DNA from: Thalassobaculum fulvum
Lineage (GTDB): Bacteria; Pseudomonadota; Alphaproteobacteria; Thalassobaculales; Thalassobaculaceae
Direction of reading: 5' to 3'
Assembly (NCBI RefSeq): GCF_014652915.1
Contig: NZ_BMZS01000009.1
Coordinates: forward strand, 275,226 to 339,225
Length of the DNA stretch: 64,000 bases
The notes beneath the pieces were generated by a model. The model saw nothing but the letters and a program-made list of their open reading frames with translations, ran no database searches and was not told where the DNA came from. Below, in pieces: positions 63,283 to 64,000 of this stretch. The position numbers and the translations under genes are program-made. Within the stretch, counting starts at the first letter, position 1; every line of letters begins with the position of its first letter.

Positions 63283-63897
63283 ATGTCGAGACGACTGTGC
63301 GTGTTGCTGTGCGCGAGCGTGCTCGTGGCCGGCTGTGCCGGGCGCACGGCCGTTCCGGTGTCGGCGTATCAGCCGAACGACAACCGGATGTCCTGCCGGG
63401 AGGTCGACAGCGAGATCCAGCGCAACAACGAGGCGCTGCGGGTCCGGGTGCAGGAAGGGGCCGAGACCGAGAAGCGCAACATCGCCGTCGGGGCGGCCGC
63501 CATCCTGCTGTTCTGGCCGGCGGCGTTCGCCATGGACTTCAAGGACGCGGCCGGGACCGAGGCGATGTCGCTCGAGCAGCGCAACGCCACCCTGACGCAG
63601 CTGGCGGCGAAGCAGCGCTGCCGGACGACGCACGCGATGACCGTCGCCGAGGCCGAGGCCGAACGCGTCGCCAGGGAGGTCGCCGAGCGTCGGATGTCGG
63701 AGGAGAACAAGGTCGCCGGGGTGACGACGCCGACCGATCCGCGGCTGCGTCAGGCGGGCCAGCCGACCGCGACCGCCGTCCGCCAGGCCTCGGCGACGGA
63801 ACCGGGCCTCGACCGCAGCCGGTTGCGCGACCTGATGGGCCGGTTCCTGCGCGGCGAGATCAGCAAGGCCGAGTACGAGCGCCTGCGCGCCGGCTGA
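63283..63897 (+). CDS. SHOCT-domain lipoprotein, hypothetical
   Basis: A 204-residue predicted lipoprotein. The signal ends in LVAGCAG with lipidated Cys18. A helical region follows (SCREVDSEIQRNNEALRVRVQEG) with one internal hydrophobic segment (AVGAAAILLFWPAAFAM, about 70-86), a charged coiled-coil-like stretch, and a C-terminal SHOCT-like motif RDLMGRFLRGEISKAEYERL. Function is unknown. ATG at 63283 follows GGGGGAGCGGGG. Confidence 0.75.
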   Translation: MSRRLCVLLCASVLVAGCAGRTAVPVSAYQPNDNRMSCREVDSEIQRNNEALRVRVQEGAETEKRNIAVGAAAILLFWPAAFAMDFKDAAGTEAMSLEQRNATLTQLAAKQRCRTTHAMTVAEAEAERVAREVAERRMSEENKVAGVTTPTDPRLRQAGQPTATAVRQASATEPGLDRSRLRDLMGRFLRGEISKAEYERLRAG

Positions 63898-63918
63898 CGC
63901 CCCGACGGCGGCGCCGGT

Positions 63919-64000
63919 TCAGAACACCAGCTGGTCGTCGCCGCCGGAGCCGCCGATGACGATCTCGCCGCGGTCGGCCAGGTCCTTGGCCGACTGCACC
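63919..64000 (-). CDS. C-terminal end of a protein with an RTX-like final motif (truncated by window edge)
   Basis: Only the last 26 codons are in the window: VQSAKDLADRGEIVIGGSGG then DDQLVF and stop. GGSGGDDQLVF fits the GGxGxDxLxF pattern of calcium-binding RTX repeats, so the gene may encode a haemolysin-type calcium-binding protein. A short glycine-rich C terminus by chance cannot be excluded. It is convergent with the SHOCT lipoprotein. Confidence 0.5.
   Translation of the reverse strand, partial: VQSAKDLADRGEIVIGGSGGDDQLVF

Overview
The window is GC-rich throughout (about 70% G+C, judged by eye) and densely coded. Its gene content points to an aerobic or microaerobic alphaproteobacterium, most likely Rhodospirillales-like. 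The clues are a full ccoNOQP-ccoGHIS set behind an FNR/FixK-type box, TRAP and ABC transporters, a cobalt-early B12 pathway with a CbiG-CobJ fusion, and an L,D-transpeptidase. No species is named because no rRNA or marker gene is present.

Layout. 1-5.5 kb: 3' part of a dimethylglycine/sarcosine dehydrogenase-like gene, a small unknown gene, a pentapeptide-repeat protein, a universal stress protein, and a HlyC-type toxin-activating acyltransferase without an adjacent toxin. 5.5-10.9 kb: a TRAP transporter (binding protein, fused DctQM permease, 42-residue membrane peptide) facing an aconitase-superfamily hydro-lyase in which small- and large-subunit domains are fused with the small one first. 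11-19.1 kb: cbb3 cytochrome oxidase structural genes ccoNOQP and maturation genes ccoGHIS, all on the + strand. 19.1-24.4 kb: cell-envelope genes (DUF6460, YcbK-like, L,D-transpeptidase, DUF2189, OmpA-type lipoprotein) and a SnoaL-like gene. 24.5-33.4 kb: two sugar-acid blocks. The minus-strand block resembles a non-phosphorylating pentose/deoxysugar route (two FAH-family enzymes, SDR, SMP-30 lactonase). The plus-strand block holds dgoK and dgoA behind an MDR reductase and a glutathione S-transferase. 33.5-37.5 kb: PAS protein, tandem M20 amidohydrolases, two GNAT acetyltransferases. 37.6-49.9 kb: cobalamin genes cobB, cobA, cbiD, cobK, cobM, cbiG-cobJ, cobI, cobL, cobH and cbiX, interrupted by a RelE/HigB-like toxin-antitoxin pair and a quinol-monooxygenase-like gene. 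50-57.4 kb: an epimerase-like gene and a TetR-led acyl-CoA carboxylase/dehydrogenase operon. 57.5-63.2 kb: a D-threonine-aldolase-like enzyme and a four-gene CUT1 sugar ABC transporter. At the right edge lie a SHOCT lipoprotein and the last 26 codons of a gene whose C terminus looks like an RTX repeat.

How it works together. The B12 genes cover cobalt insertion into sirohydrochlorin through cobyrinate a,c-diamide, plus uroporphyrinogen methylation; only the precorrin-2 dehydrogenase step is not in the window. The cco genes supply a high-affinity terminal oxidase for low oxygen. Transporters plus sugar-acid, amine and branched-chain acyl-CoA catabolic genes suggest a versatile heterotroph.

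Less expected features are a dispersed intergenic palindrome family (four copies, three between convergent genes), an AT-rich island at 28.8-29.1 kb, the lone HlyC-like acyltransferase, the swivel-first hydro-lyase, and operators that overlap start codons in the toxin-antitoxin and tetR genes. I found no tRNA, rRNA, insertion sequence or CRISPR array, and no single clear-cut new system.
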